DNA of 64,000 nt, taken from positions 9,434 to 73,433 of the forward strand of contig JAUMVK010000019.1 in assembly GCA_030530205.1 (NCBI GenBank), in the 5' to 3' direction. Below, in pieces: positions 16,085-24,540 of this stretch (position 1 is the stretch's first letter; every line of letters starts with the position of its first letter). A model generated the notes under the pieces. That model saw nothing but the letters and a program-made list of their open reading frames with translations, was not told the origin of the DNA and searched no databases. The translations under genes were made by a program, and so were the position numbers. This DNA comes from RGIG3701 sp030530205. GTDB taxonomy: Bacteria; Planctomycetota; Planctomycetia; Pirellulales; Thermoguttaceae.

Positions 16085-17140
16085 ATGTTTTCGTTCTGTC
16101 CGTCCGATTTTTTAGCGATCCGTACAGCTCCGGAAATTATGCAGCTGACGTTTGATTCTGAGGAATCCGTGAATTATTATCGGATTCTTGAGAGGAAAGT
16201 CACGCAATTTTTTAACGCGGAAAGTGTGTTATTTTTCCCGGATGGCTATTTGGCGGTTGTGGCGATCTTGCGCAATCTCATTCAGGAGGATGATCTGCTT
16301 TTCCTCCAGGAGCCTGTGGAAGGACTGATCCCCGACGCATTGGAGATTCTTCAGCGTCAATACAAAAATCTTCAGGTTCGGGTCCTTACGGAAGAGTCTT
16401 TTACGTCGATCCCCTCTTCGGTTTCCCGTGTGGTCATTTTGGCTAAGGGGGTTTGCGAAAATACGTGCTCGGTTGCGCCCATTAAAACCTGGAAGCAGCA
16501 GTTGGACCGGCTTTGGAAGAAAACCCATATCCCCAGTATCGTGATTCTTGACGATTCCTGTGGTGTGGGGCTGCTCGGCCCGAATCATCGAGGAACGTTT
16601 GACTGCTTTGGGATCACCGCTAATGAAGTCCCTGATCCGAGTGGAGGAGTGCAGTATTTCTTTAGCGGGTCTTTGGCCGAAACCCTGGGAGCAAGTGGGG
16701 GATTTATCGTCGGGAGGAAAAAGTGGCTAAGGACGATTCACCAGACCGACCCGTGCTGCTGCTCACGAAGCGAAATGCCTCTTTCCGGTGTAGTGGTTGC
16801 AGAGAAAGCCCTTCAGCTTGCCAGTGAGGCGGACAGACACGAGAAACTCTGGAACAATGTTCAGATTCTTCGTGAAAGGCTTGACGCCCATAAAATCACT
16901 TATATTTCAGATCCTCTTTTGCCTTTTGTTTTGGTGAAGGTTCAAAATCCGAAAGAAGTGTGGAAGAAAATGACACTCCGCGGCTGCCGAGTTGGTTTAA
17001 CGCATTTCACGAAAAAATCCAGCCTTTGTCTGGCTGTCAACGCGGCCCATACGGAAAAAGAAATCGATTATTTGGCGCAGAGCCTCGAATTTGTGCTGAC
17101 TCACAAAGAAGAAGGCGAAAGCGCCGGTCTTCAATCGTAG
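16085..17140 (+). CDS. Alpha-oxoamine-synthase-like (KBL/BioF/SPT fold) protein lacking the PLP lysine
   Basis: A 351-residue homologue of 2-amino-3-ketobutyrate CoA ligase, BioF and serine palmitoyltransferase. YYRILERKVTQFFNAESVLFFPDGY matches the N-terminal family block, and LDDSCGVGLLGPNHRG (residues 155-170) matches the DDSHAVGxxGxxGRG block. SGSLAETLGASGGF (194-207) matches the TGTLGKALGxASGG block that holds the Schiff-base lysine. Here that lysine is Glu199, and the conserved His that stacks on PLP is Cys159. Asp157, which would contact the PLP ring nitrogen, remains. The protein is also about 40 residues shorter than usual. It may be a pseudoenzyme, perhaps regulating or partnering an active paralogue, as LCB1 does in eukaryotic SPT. 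A decaying gene is possible, but the frame is intact. Confidence 0.75.
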   Translation: MFSFCPSDFLAIRTAPEIMQLTFDSEESVNYYRILERKVTQFFNAESVLFFPDGYLAVVAILRNLIQEDDLLFLQEPVEGLIPDALEILQRQYKNLQVRVLTEESFTSIPSSVSRVVILAKGVCENTCSVAPIKTWKQQLDRLWKKTHIPSIVILDDSCGVGLLGPNHRGTFDCFGITANEVPDPSGGVQYFFSGSLAETLGASGGFIVGRKKWLRTIHQTDPCCCSRSEMPLSGVVVAEKALQLASEADRHEKLWNNVQILRERLDAHKITYISDPLLPFVLVKVQNPKEVWKKMTLRGCRVGLTHFTKKSSLCLAVNAAHTEKEIDYLAQSLEFVLTHKEEGESAGLQS

Positions 17141-17148
17141 TTTCCTGC

Positions 17149-17604
17149 TTATTTTACGGGATGCTGTGGATCCTCTGATTTCAAATATTTCTTGACGATC
17201 GTCTCGATATTTCCATCATTGATCAAATTGATCTCATAGGGAGCTTCTGCGTTTCCGTTGGAAACTTTTCCCTGGGTCTCTTCCTGAGCGGTAAACGATT
17301 CGCAGAGATGCTGGTGACCTGCCGGCCCAGTGAGGACTTTCGGCGAGAAACATTTCAGAGTTACGCTCCCATTTTCTCCCGGGACCATATCGACCCGTTC
17401 CAGAACCAGAGCGTGGAGGTTTCCCTGTACGTCGAGCACCCGGACGGTCATCGTGGCCGGTTTGTCGCGGGGGACGTATAAAAGGCCCTCGTAATTAACC
17501 CCTTCCAGTGTCCAGGTGAACTCCATCATTACCTGCGCCTGCGCGTTTCGGGCAAACGTGAAAAACAGAGCTAAAATGAAAAAAGAAAGGATTTTTTGCG
17601 TCAT
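17149..17604 (-). CDS. Small secreted protein, paralogue of its upstream neighbour
   Basis: A 151-residue protein with a signal peptide (MTQKILSFFILALFFTFARNAQA) and a mature domain of predicted beta-strands (MMEFTWTLEGVNYEGLLYVPRD). It ends NIETIVKKYLKSED. The layout and several motifs match the next gene upstream: EFSWL/EFTWT at the start, then a P-rich turn, V-x-V-R-V-L, and IV-K/Q-KYL at the end. The start codon overlaps the stop of the upstream gene by four bases (17601-17604), so the two are translationally coupled. No known family was recognised. It faces the oxoamine-synthase-like gene with only eight bases between the stops. Confidence 0.7.
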   Translation of the reverse strand: MTQKILSFFILALFFTFARNAQAQVMMEFTWTLEGVNYEGLLYVPRDKPATMTVRVLDVQGNLHALVLERVDMVPGENGSVTLKCFSPKVLTGPAGHQHLCESFTAQEETQGKVSNGNAEAPYEINLINDGNIETIVKKYLKSEDPQHPVK

Positions 17605-18077
17605 TTATTTTTTTCAGGGGGTAAGTACTTTTGAACGATTTTTTCTTCTTTGTCAGGAGGGACAGGCTTTACGAGACACGCGGTCAGTTTCTCGCCGAGG
17701 TCCACCGCTCCGTATTCTTTACCCGTGATGAGGACATTGGGAGGAACGGCCTTTTCCGCGTCACTTTTCCCCCAAATCGTGCGAGGTTCCGAACACGTGA
17801 GGACTAATTCGTCGGGATTTTCCGTGCTTTGAGTGAGGGTCCCGCGGGCTGCCGCGAGGGATTCGAGCGTTTCATCCTCCGAAAGAACACGCACAATGAC
17901 GAGTGGGACTTTGTGAGGAGGTGCGATCAACAGGGCTTCGCGCGGCAAGGTGTCATTCAGCCATGAAAACTCCAGGTAAAGTGTCGGCTGCGGTTCCTCA
18001 GTATCCTCGGCTTTTGTTATGGCGGCAGCAAAAGCAAGACAAAACAGGCAAACGACAAAATTCAGGTTTCGGGTCAT
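17601..18077 (-). CDS. Small secreted protein, first of a tandem pair
   Basis: A 158-residue protein with a signal peptide (NLNFVVCLFCLAFAAAITKA) and a beta-rich mature part (LYLEFSWLNDTLPREALLIAPP). It ends EEKIVQKYLPPEKNK, resembling the end of its downstream paralogue. The stop overlaps the next start by four bases. The pair probably arose by tandem duplication and is exported to the periplasm or outer membrane. No enzyme motif is visible. Confidence 0.7.
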   Translation of the reverse strand: MTRNLNFVVCLFCLAFAAAITKAEDTEEPQPTLYLEFSWLNDTLPREALLIAPPHKVPLVIVRVLSEDETLESLAAARGTLTQSTENPDELVLTCSEPRTIWGKSDAEKAVPPNVLITGKEYGAVDLGEKLTACLVKPVPPDKEEKIVQKYLPPEKNK

Positions 18078-18399
18078 AATTGCACCGTAGTAATTTGTGG
18101 GTGAAAGTTCAACTCTATTTTACTTTTTTTTCATGATTCATCAAGGGGGAGGTTGGACGAAGAAATGAAGGTTTCGTTTTGCATGAAGACGTTTTCTCTG
18201 TTTTGCCTGGCTTAACTAAATTCCTGGTCTCTGAAGATCGAGGCATAATAAAAAACCGTATTTTTTCCAAACTCGTGTTTAATTATTTGGGAGATTATGG
18301 TATAATAGAAAAGAATTGGGGAAATCTGGTTTGCCCGAATGATTTGTTCCCTGACTTATTTCTGGAACGACCTTTGAAAACCCGAATTGGAGAAAAACG
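18078..18399 (+). promoter_or_regulatory. Divergent intergenic region with an extended -10 promoter for kdsC
   Basis: No gene is supported here. TGG-TATAAT (18298-18306) is an extended -10 element with a poor -35 (TTTAAT-like near 18278). The start site predicted from it is about 85 bases before the kdsC start codon. Confidence 0.5.
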
Positions 18400-18909
18400 A
18401 TGGATTTAACATCCAAATTTCAAAAAATCCGCATGATTCTTTCAGATGTTGACGGTTGCCTGACCGATGGAGCGCTCATTTTTGACGAGCAGGGAAACGA
18501 GATCAAAGCGTTTCACGCCCGCGATGGTTTGGGAATCTCGATCTGGAAGCGTAAGGGAGGCCTGATTGGTTTTGTGACCCGCCGCTGTACGCCCGTGGTG
18601 CGGAAACGTGCCGAGGAATTAAATATTCACGAGCTTTGCCAGGGAGTCGAAAACAAGCTGGAAATGCTTGCGGCTATTTGCAAAAAATACGAGCTGAAAC
18701 CGGAACAAATTGCCTATGTAGGTGATGATTTGGTGGATTACGCCATCATGAAGGCGGTGGGTATTTCTGCCTGTCCGGCTGATTCTGTCCCGGAAATTCT
18801 TGCAGCAGCGGATTATGTTTGCAAAACCAAAGGGGGGCGAGGTGTAGTGCGTGAGGTGATCGAACAAATTCTGAAGTCCCGAAATGAATGGAAAGATTTC
18901 GGTTTTTAA
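18400..18909 (+). CDS. kdsC: 3-deoxy-D-manno-octulosonate-8-phosphate phosphatase
   Basis: A 169-residue HAD-superfamily C0-type phosphatase that removes phosphate from Kdo 8-phosphate, the last step before CMP-Kdo activation for lipopolysaccharide. The nucleophile motif is LSDVDGCLTDG (DVD near residue 15), followed by FHARDGLGI, FVTRRCTPVVRKRAEEL (motif II region) and YVGDDLVDYAIMKAVG (motif IV). The length and C-terminal GGRGVVREVIEQIL fit tetrameric KdsC. It is 50 bp upstream of a large LptC/LptA-like gene, recalling the kdsC-lptC-lptA order of proteobacteria. Together with kdsD at 47004 it indicates a Kdo-containing outer membrane. Confidence 0.95.
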   Translation: MDLTSKFQKIRMILSDVDGCLTDGALIFDEQGNEIKAFHARDGLGISIWKRKGGLIGFVTRRCTPVVRKRAEELNIHELCQGVENKLEMLAAICKKYELKPEQIAYVGDDLVDYAIMKAVGISACPADSVPEILAAADYVCKTKGGRGVVREVIEQILKSRNEWKDFGF

Positions 18910-18959
18910 TTCGTCCTTAATCCTTTCCGGGCCAGATTTCCGTAATCCAGGGAGTTTTC

Positions 18960-21900
18960 ATGAATCTGAATCTGAAAATGAATCAGACTGCCAGGCGAAC
19001 ACTGATGGTGTTTATCCTCACCATGGGGACTTTCTGTGCCTACTTCATGTTTCTGGTTCCTGTTCTGGAATCTCCCATTCGAAAAACGGAGAATTACGAC
19101 TCTCCAACGATGTCTTCAGAGCAGGAATCTCCGTACGCCCAATTCTTTGATGAAGGTGATTGGGAACGTGACCCTGATTCTGGCCATTTGCTCAAGTCCA
19201 ACAACATCGTGATGTTTTTCGAAAACCTTGCCATGGACGAAAGCATGAAGGTGAAAAGTGATAAATGTACGATCCTGATCGCGCCTGGAGAGACGACTTT
19301 TCCCACGACCAGGCGGCTCGATAAACCATTTCATCCCATTAAAGTCACCATTCACGAAGGGGCTGAGATACAGTTTTCCTCTGATGGGGATCAGCTCGAT
19401 AGCCGACCGCTGGGCGGAAGTCTTCTGGGCCCCGTTACGATTTCTTACAAAATGCAAATCCAGGGGCACTGGATGGATTGCATCGTTAAAACAAGCGATT
19501 TAAAGTGCGATATGCAGTCGCTTGAAACCCCACGGCCCGTTCGGTTTATGCTTGGTCCATTCTCTGCGGAAGGAAGCCGGTTCAAACTTCTTTTTGGAAA
19601 ACCATCAAACGGTCAGCTCTTTTCGGGTATTCGTTCCATTCAACTCGGTCACCTGGAACACATTACGCTGAGGATCAATCCGATCCTGCTCCAGCAGATG
19701 AATTTCAAAATGACTCCCGAAGTTAAAGAGCGCGTGCGTCAGGTTTTCGGCAATCAAATGGAAATTCCTGTGACGCTGAAATGTGATGGACCGATGATTT
19801 ACGATGTGGCGAGCGGGAGCCTGAAATTTACCCAGAATGTGGTCCTTTCGTGTAATTATCCCAATGCGCCTCCTGATCGTTTGACCTGTGGAGAACTGGA
19901 AATTCGGGTCAATTCGATTTTTCAGGATCATTTGCTGAATGCAGATTCCTATCGGCTTGCGGACTCGTCACGGTCGGAAAACCAGACTAAAACGGGCCCG
20001 GAAAACTTTTCGCCCGAGACTGGAACTCCGGTTTCCTCCTCCGCTTCGGGAGAAACTTCTGCATTGGCTGCTGGGGAAATGAAGGATTTTCCAGTTGAGT
20101 CGATTCACGCCAAACAGAGCGTGAGCCTGAGTGTTCCATCGCTCCAGTGTACTGCCGAAACTGAGAATTTGGGTTTCTTTACCCGAAATCTGCTGCTTCA
20201 GCTTTCCGGAAATGAACAATCGACGATTCGGATGCGTCAAAACGAATTTCACGCATTCGAGCTTTCCTACACATTCCAGCCTGGAAATATGCAATCCATT
20301 GGCACGATTCAAAGCGCTCAAAAAGGAGGCTGGCTCAAGACTTCGTTCGAGGAGCAGGGGACGGAACCGCCGCAAGAGCTGATCCTGCGCTGGTCCGGGA
20401 AACTATTGGGGACCCCGCGCGAAGCTGGACGTTACGATATTCAGGTCGCTGGTGAGGTCGTTGCTTTTTCCGACAGGTTTGGGAAGATCGAAGCGGACGC
20501 GATGTCAGCGCGTATGCGGTCTCGTACACCTGAGGACGATCAAAATGACCTGAATCTTGCTTTGGCCTTGGGCGCTTCACCCGAGGAAGCTGGCCAGGGC
20601 AGTAAACCGAAAGAGGGATCCCAACCAGAGCTTCTTCCGGAACTTCTTCGGGCACAGGGAAATATTCAGCTTCAGGTGAATCAGGGAGGCGCTTCGCTGG
20701 ATGCGTCCCTGACGAACATCGAGTTTCAGTTCCTGAAACCGTCCACTCTTCCGCCGGAGCTTCAGCAGATCAAAAAAGCAGAACGTCAGCAGGTCCCAGG
20801 GGGCGCATCTCCCTTGGGAGGCTTTATGCAGGCCGGAAACAGACCGCAGGATCCCTCGTTGGGAGATGAGTCAAAAATACGTCATTTTTCTCTGGACGCT
20901 GGAGATTTGAAAGGTCAGATACTGCTTTTGCCTGGTAAAGAAGGATTTTTTATTCGGAGAGTGGCACTGGAAGGTACAGAGCAAGCCCCGATCCTGCTTC
21001 GTGAGGAAGATCCAATGCTTACGAGCGAACAGAAGGTTTCACTTCAGGCACGGCGGGTTTTTTTGCAGGACCTTCATCCACAGACGCTTCAATGCGAGAT
21101 TTCAGGCCCGGGTTCCTATTTGTCCGGTTTAGGGGTCCGTTTGGAAAGTTCTCAAATGGCGCTGAATTGTGCCGCCAACCGGATCGATATTACTGGTGCC
21201 GGAAAGATGCACGTTTACACCAGAGAGAACGCGGGAATGGGGCTGAATTACTCCTCCATGACGGAAACACTCATTTCCTGGGAGAAAGGACTTTCCTTTA
21301 ATGGTCAGAAAATTGCTGCCAAGGATCAGGTTCAGATCAAAATGGGCTATACTTCTCTCTGTGCCGATTTGATTTACGCAGATCTCGCCGAGCGGATCCA
21401 GCTCAGCTCGCCGCCGCAGATTTCCTCGAAGGGAGAGATCTCGGCCATGGATTTCTTCCAGAACGTGTCAGCGGAGCATAACGTGAAGCTCTTGCACAAG
21501 AATTTTACGCCGATGGCCGAAATGACGGATATTTTTGAGTTAAACACGGATTTCCTGAATTTCTTCCCGGAAACGTTGACGGTGAGTGTTACAGGGACCG
21601 GCTCTTTGCGCCTCACTCATCTGGGGTCTGTTGGGAATGTTTTACCCGAGGGAGGGACTTCCGCGCTGGAATTTGAACCCGATACATATAAGAAGAAAGA
21701 ATGGTTCCAGATTTTGATGGAGTATAATCAGGGAATTACGGGAAAACTCGCGGAGGGGGAATTCAGCGTCAAAGGACGAATTTCCGCCCTCGCCCAGCCG
21801 GTTCCAAACCTGGAATACAGGATTACCGAAACACGCATCGATCCAAGGAAAATTCCCGAAAAGGGGTTCCAGTTCCGGTGTGAGGAGATTTTCGTGAACC

Positions 21901-22205
21901 AAATTCCGACGATTCAGGGCGGTTCTTTCCAGATGGAAGACTTCAATGAAAAAAAGGTGGAGATCCAGGCCAGACGAAACGTACACCTGGAAAACAGTAC
22001 ACTCTCCGTGGAAGGCTCTGTGCTGAAGTATTCGCAGGAAAAAGACACCTGCTCGATCGAGGGGGAACCCAATATCCCGGTTTACATCGTTCAGCAGGAA
22101 TTTCGTGGAGGACGCCGGAACGAAACAAAGGCAGGAAGTGTGGACGTGAATCTGAAAACGATGAAGTTCAAGGCGTATAATATCACGATCGACAGCGCGT
22201 TCTAA
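18960..22205 (+). CDS. Large membrane-anchored LptC/LptA (OstA)-like protein
   Basis: A 1081-residue protein with one N-terminal transmembrane segment (about residues 15-36, VFILTMGTFCAYFMFLVPVL); the rest is predicted beta-rich and periplasmic. Several stretches have the flavour of OstA/LptA beta-jellyroll strands, such as VSLQARRVFLQDLHPQTLQC, ALNCAANRIDITGAGKM and SLCADLIYADLAERIQLSSPP. A Pro/Gly-rich linker interrupts the middle. The ATG at 18960 has GGGAG upstream. Its place right after kdsC matches lptC in proteobacteria, where LptC is only about 190 residues. The inference is a fused or expanded lipopolysaccharide-transport bridge. No motif proves this, and a planctomycete-specific envelope protein is the alternative. 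Confidence 0.6.
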   Translation: MNLNLKMNQTARRTLMVFILTMGTFCAYFMFLVPVLESPIRKTENYDSPTMSSEQESPYAQFFDEGDWERDPDSGHLLKSNNIVMFFENLAMDESMKVKSDKCTILIAPGETTFPTTRRLDKPFHPIKVTIHEGAEIQFSSDGDQLDSRPLGGSLLGPVTISYKMQIQGHWMDCIVKTSDLKCDMQSLETPRPVRFMLGPFSAEGSRFKLLFGKPSNGQLFSGIRSIQLGHLEHITLRINPILLQQMNFKMTPEVKERVRQVFGNQMEIPVTLKCDGPMIYDVASGSLKFTQNVVLSCNYPNAPPDRLTCGELEIRVNSIFQDHLLNADSYRLADSSRSENQTKTGPENFSPETGTPVSSSASGETSALAAGEMKDFPVESIHAKQSVSLSVPSLQCTAETENLGFFTRNLLLQLSGNEQSTIRMRQNEFHAFELSYTFQPGNMQSIGTIQSAQKGGWLKTSFEEQGTEPPQELILRWSGKLLGTPREAGRYDIQVAGEVVAFSDRFGKIEADAMSARMRSRTPEDDQNDLNLALALGASPEEAGQGSKPKEGSQPELLPELLRAQGNIQLQVNQGGASLDASLTNIEFQFLKPSTLPPELQQIKKAERQQVPGGASPLGGFMQAGNRPQDPSLGDESKIRHFSLDAGDLKGQILLLPGKEGFFIRRVALEGTEQAPILLREEDPMLTSEQKVSLQARRVFLQDLHPQTLQCEISGPGSYLSGLGVRLESSQMALNCAANRIDITGAGKMHVYTRENAGMGLNYSSMTETLISWEKGLSFNGQKIAAKDQVQIKMGYTSLCADLIYADLAERIQLSSPPQISSKGEISAMDFFQNVSAEHNVKLLHKNFTPMAEMTDIFELNTDFLNFFPETLTVSVTGTGSLRLTHLGSVGNVLPEGGTSALEFEPDTYKKKEWFQILMEYNQGITGKLAEGEFSVKGRISALAQPVPNLEYRITETRIDPRKIPEKGFQFRCEEIFVNQIPTIQGGSFQMEDFNEKKVEIQARRNVHLENSTLSVEGSVLKYSQEKDTCSIEGEPNIPVYIVQQEFRGGRRNETKAGSVDVNLKTMKFKAYNITIDSAF

Positions 22206-22219
22206 AAAGAAAAAATAAA

Positions 22220-22264
22220 AAAACTGACCCAATCATCAGGACTTTTAACGATTGGATCAGTTTT
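22220..22264. terminator. Bidirectional terminator between convergent genes
   Basis: AAAACTGACCCAATC pairs with GATTGGATCAGTTTT with one mismatch around a 15-base loop; A-runs and T-runs flank it. Confidence 0.8.
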
Positions 22265-22282
22265 GCCTTGAACCAGCCAGGT

Positions 22283-22534
22283 TTAACCCAGGTCTTTCAC
22301 CAACTTCGCGAGCATTGCGGGATCTTTCGACTCCATAATGATTTGGATCCGTGTTTCCGGGACTTTCAGTCTGCGCATAATTTCTTCCGCGCGTTTCCAG
22401 CCGTTCGCGCGTTTTTTGCCCTCGGCGAGATAAAGATCTGTCGCGAGTTCACCGAGACGCTGGCGGCCCAAATCATCGTAATTGTCGTAGTAACGCTTGA
22501 TGATTTTTTGCTGGTAGGGTGTGTAATCCGTCAT
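22283..22534 (-). CDS. Small conserved-looking hypothetical protein
   Basis: An 83-residue, charged, helical protein (MTDYTPYQQKIIKRYYDNYD) with no signal peptide and no recognised family. A strong GAGAGGA site precedes the ATG. It begins 12 bases after the stop of the 608-residue secreted protein gene, so the two form an operon. The sequence ends KDPAMLAKLVKDLG next to a bidirectional terminator. Its composition (Tyr, Arg and Lys rich) could suit nucleic-acid binding, but this is a guess. Confidence 0.7.
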   Translation of the reverse strand: MTDYTPYQQKIIKRYYDNYDDLGRQRLGELATDLYLAEGKKRANGWKRAEEIMRRLKVPETRIQIIMESKDPAMLAKLVKDLG

Positions 22535-22546
22535 TCACGGTTCCTC

Positions 22547-24373
22547 TCAAAGTGCGTTCATCATGATCAGGCCAGGAAGCATACCGATGATTTTCAGAAG
22601 TCCTTCTTCTCCCAGGACTTGTATCTGAAAATCATTTTCCGAAGCGTCCATCGTCATACGGAGGTTGGTCTTTTCCGTGTCCTCCATCATTTCGTTCAGG
22701 ACCCCCATCAGGGATTCGATCTTTTTCATGTCCTTCAGAGCATCTTCTTCAGACTTTTCCTCAAAGAGTTCCTCTTCATCCTCTTCTTCGGCTTCGCCTG
22801 GGGTAATCGTTTTTGTTTCGATTTTTCCCCCGAAACCAACAAGTTTGTTTTCGCGGGCGAAAACCATAAATTCCTCGAGGTAACTGAACAAGGCGCGCAG
22901 ATCGATCGAGGACTCGGAAAGATGTTGAGCCGGCTGATGGTTCAGACATTCTCCCAGCTTTTCGATCGGATTGCTTCCAATGCCAACATAAAGTTGATCG
23001 TCTTTTCCTCCAACGACGAACGTGAGAGTTTCACCGATCCAGGTTTTCAGGGCTTCCAGTTCGTTCTCATCGCCTTTTTCTTCGATCTGATCGTTGATGA
23101 TCCGGAATAATTCACCCGTCGGAACTGTCAGCTGACTGAATGTCATACCATAGGCCTTGACATTGGTCTGGAACCACTCGTCCTTGAATTTGTCGCCTGT
23201 TTTCTGTTTCAGGAGTTCTACGGATTTTTCGCAAAGCTCCTGCATTTTCGCGAGCTGGGTAGTAGTCGAGGCGTAAATCAGATTGTGTGCGCCGATTTTC
23301 CCGTCCAGAACGTAACCGGATTGATTCTCTGATTGGCTGAACATTTCTTCCAGGATCGGTTTCACCAAGTCGGAGCTGAAAAGTTTTTTGCCGTCTTCGC
23401 CAAGGAGCTTTTCCAGATTTTTGAGGGTAATATTAGTCTGAATATTCCGGACTTCTTCAGAACTTGGAATACTCATCGAAATGCCATACCCGCGAAATAG
23501 CCCCGGTGCCTGTGCGAAACCTGTGAAACGGGGCTTCTTGCTGTATGCGCTTTTCAGGAGCTTCAATCCTTCCGAATCGGGGAAGAAAGAAACCAGCGTG
23601 TTCAGGGCCAGTGTTTTTTCGTCCGGATTGACACCGATTCCCATCGAGATCATCCGCATGGAGTCCAGAAGCGCTTTCAACTGTTTTTTCTGCTCCTCGG
23701 CCTGTTTTTTGCGCAGCTCAAACTCTTCGTCCGTTTCATCTTCCTCTTTTTCGAGTGCCAGTTCGGAACCTTCGCTAAACGCCACGGAGACCTGGACCGG
23801 AAGTTCCGGAAAACCCTGCGGGTCAAATGTGAGCTGAAGGCTCTGACCATCTTTCATCAGGAAAAAGGTTTTCGGGTCCACGGAATCCAACTGGGCCAGC
23901 TGACGTTCGTCCGTCACAAGCCACGTGAAACCACCGACTTCTTTCAGGTACCAACCATCCCATTCAATGACCCCGTCTTCACGTTGGGTAAATTCCAGAT
24001 CAATATCCTGCTTTTTTGTCAGAAAGTCGAGCAGGGTAGAGGCTTCTTTGATCGGGAAGCAGAAAATCAGGGCCGTATTGTCGGCGGATTCGCCTTTAAA
24101 TCTCTGCAGGGCCACACCAATCGGAGCGTTCATGTCAGCGGCTTTCATCATGTCTTTACCAAGGTAAAAACGAACAGGTCCTTCCACCAGAGAGGCAAAT
24201 GCCGGGTTCGAGGAGGTTTCCCCGATGGTTTTCAGGTCGTTCATGAACGAATTCCAGCTGGAAACACTGATCGTCATGAATGTCTGGATTTCCGATTCTG
24301 CCCGAGCGAAACCGCCAAGGGTGAAACAAAATAAAAGGAGAGGCAAAAGCCAGCTTTGAAGTTTTGAAATCAT
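22547..24373 (-). CDS. Large secreted protein of unknown function
   Basis: A 608-residue protein with a clear signal peptide (WLLPLLLFCFTLGGFARA). The mature part is an alpha/beta mix with a charged Glu/Lys-rich coiled segment in the middle (KEEDETDEEFELRKKQAEEQ) and an acidic stretch EEEDEEELFEEK near residue 540. It resembles large planctomycete-restricted extracellular proteins that have repeated domains of about 200 residues and no enzymatic motif. It is driven by a good promoter at 24476-24504 and heads an operon with the 83-residue gene. No function can be assigned. Confidence 0.75.
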   Translation of the reverse strand: MISKLQSWLLPLLLFCFTLGGFARAESEIQTFMTISVSSWNSFMNDLKTIGETSSNPAFASLVEGPVRFYLGKDMMKAADMNAPIGVALQRFKGESADNTALIFCFPIKEASTLLDFLTKKQDIDLEFTQREDGVIEWDGWYLKEVGGFTWLVTDERQLAQLDSVDPKTFFLMKDGQSLQLTFDPQGFPELPVQVSVAFSEGSELALEKEEDETDEEFELRKKQAEEQKKQLKALLDSMRMISMGIGVNPDEKTLALNTLVSFFPDSEGLKLLKSAYSKKPRFTGFAQAPGLFRGYGISMSIPSSEEVRNIQTNITLKNLEKLLGEDGKKLFSSDLVKPILEEMFSQSENQSGYVLDGKIGAHNLIYASTTTQLAKMQELCEKSVELLKQKTGDKFKDEWFQTNVKAYGMTFSQLTVPTGELFRIINDQIEEKGDENELEALKTWIGETLTFVVGGKDDQLYVGIGSNPIEKLGECLNHQPAQHLSESSIDLRALFSYLEEFMVFARENKLVGFGGKIETKTITPGEAEEEDEEELFEEKSEEDALKDMKKIESLMGVLNEMMEDTEKTNLRMTMDASENDFQIQVLGEEGLLKIIGMLPGLIMMNAL

Positions 24374-24475
24374 TGGAAAATCCTTATTCCGGATAGTTTA
24401 GAAAATGAATCGGTAAACGCGGCGACTTCTGAAAATCTCGTTTCCATAAAAAGTCACGGTACTATTTAACCCTAT

Positions 24476-24504
24476 ATTATAATATGGGACAAATGCGTTG
24501 TCAA
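24476..24504 (-). promoter_or_regulatory. Promoter of the secreted-protein operon
   Basis: Read on the minus strand, TTGACA (24499-24504), a 17-base spacer and TATAAT (24476-24481) lie about 100 bases before the start codon at 24373. Confidence 0.75.
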
Positions 24505-24540
24505 GGCAGTCTGGGAAAATATTTTCGGGAAATATTAGTA

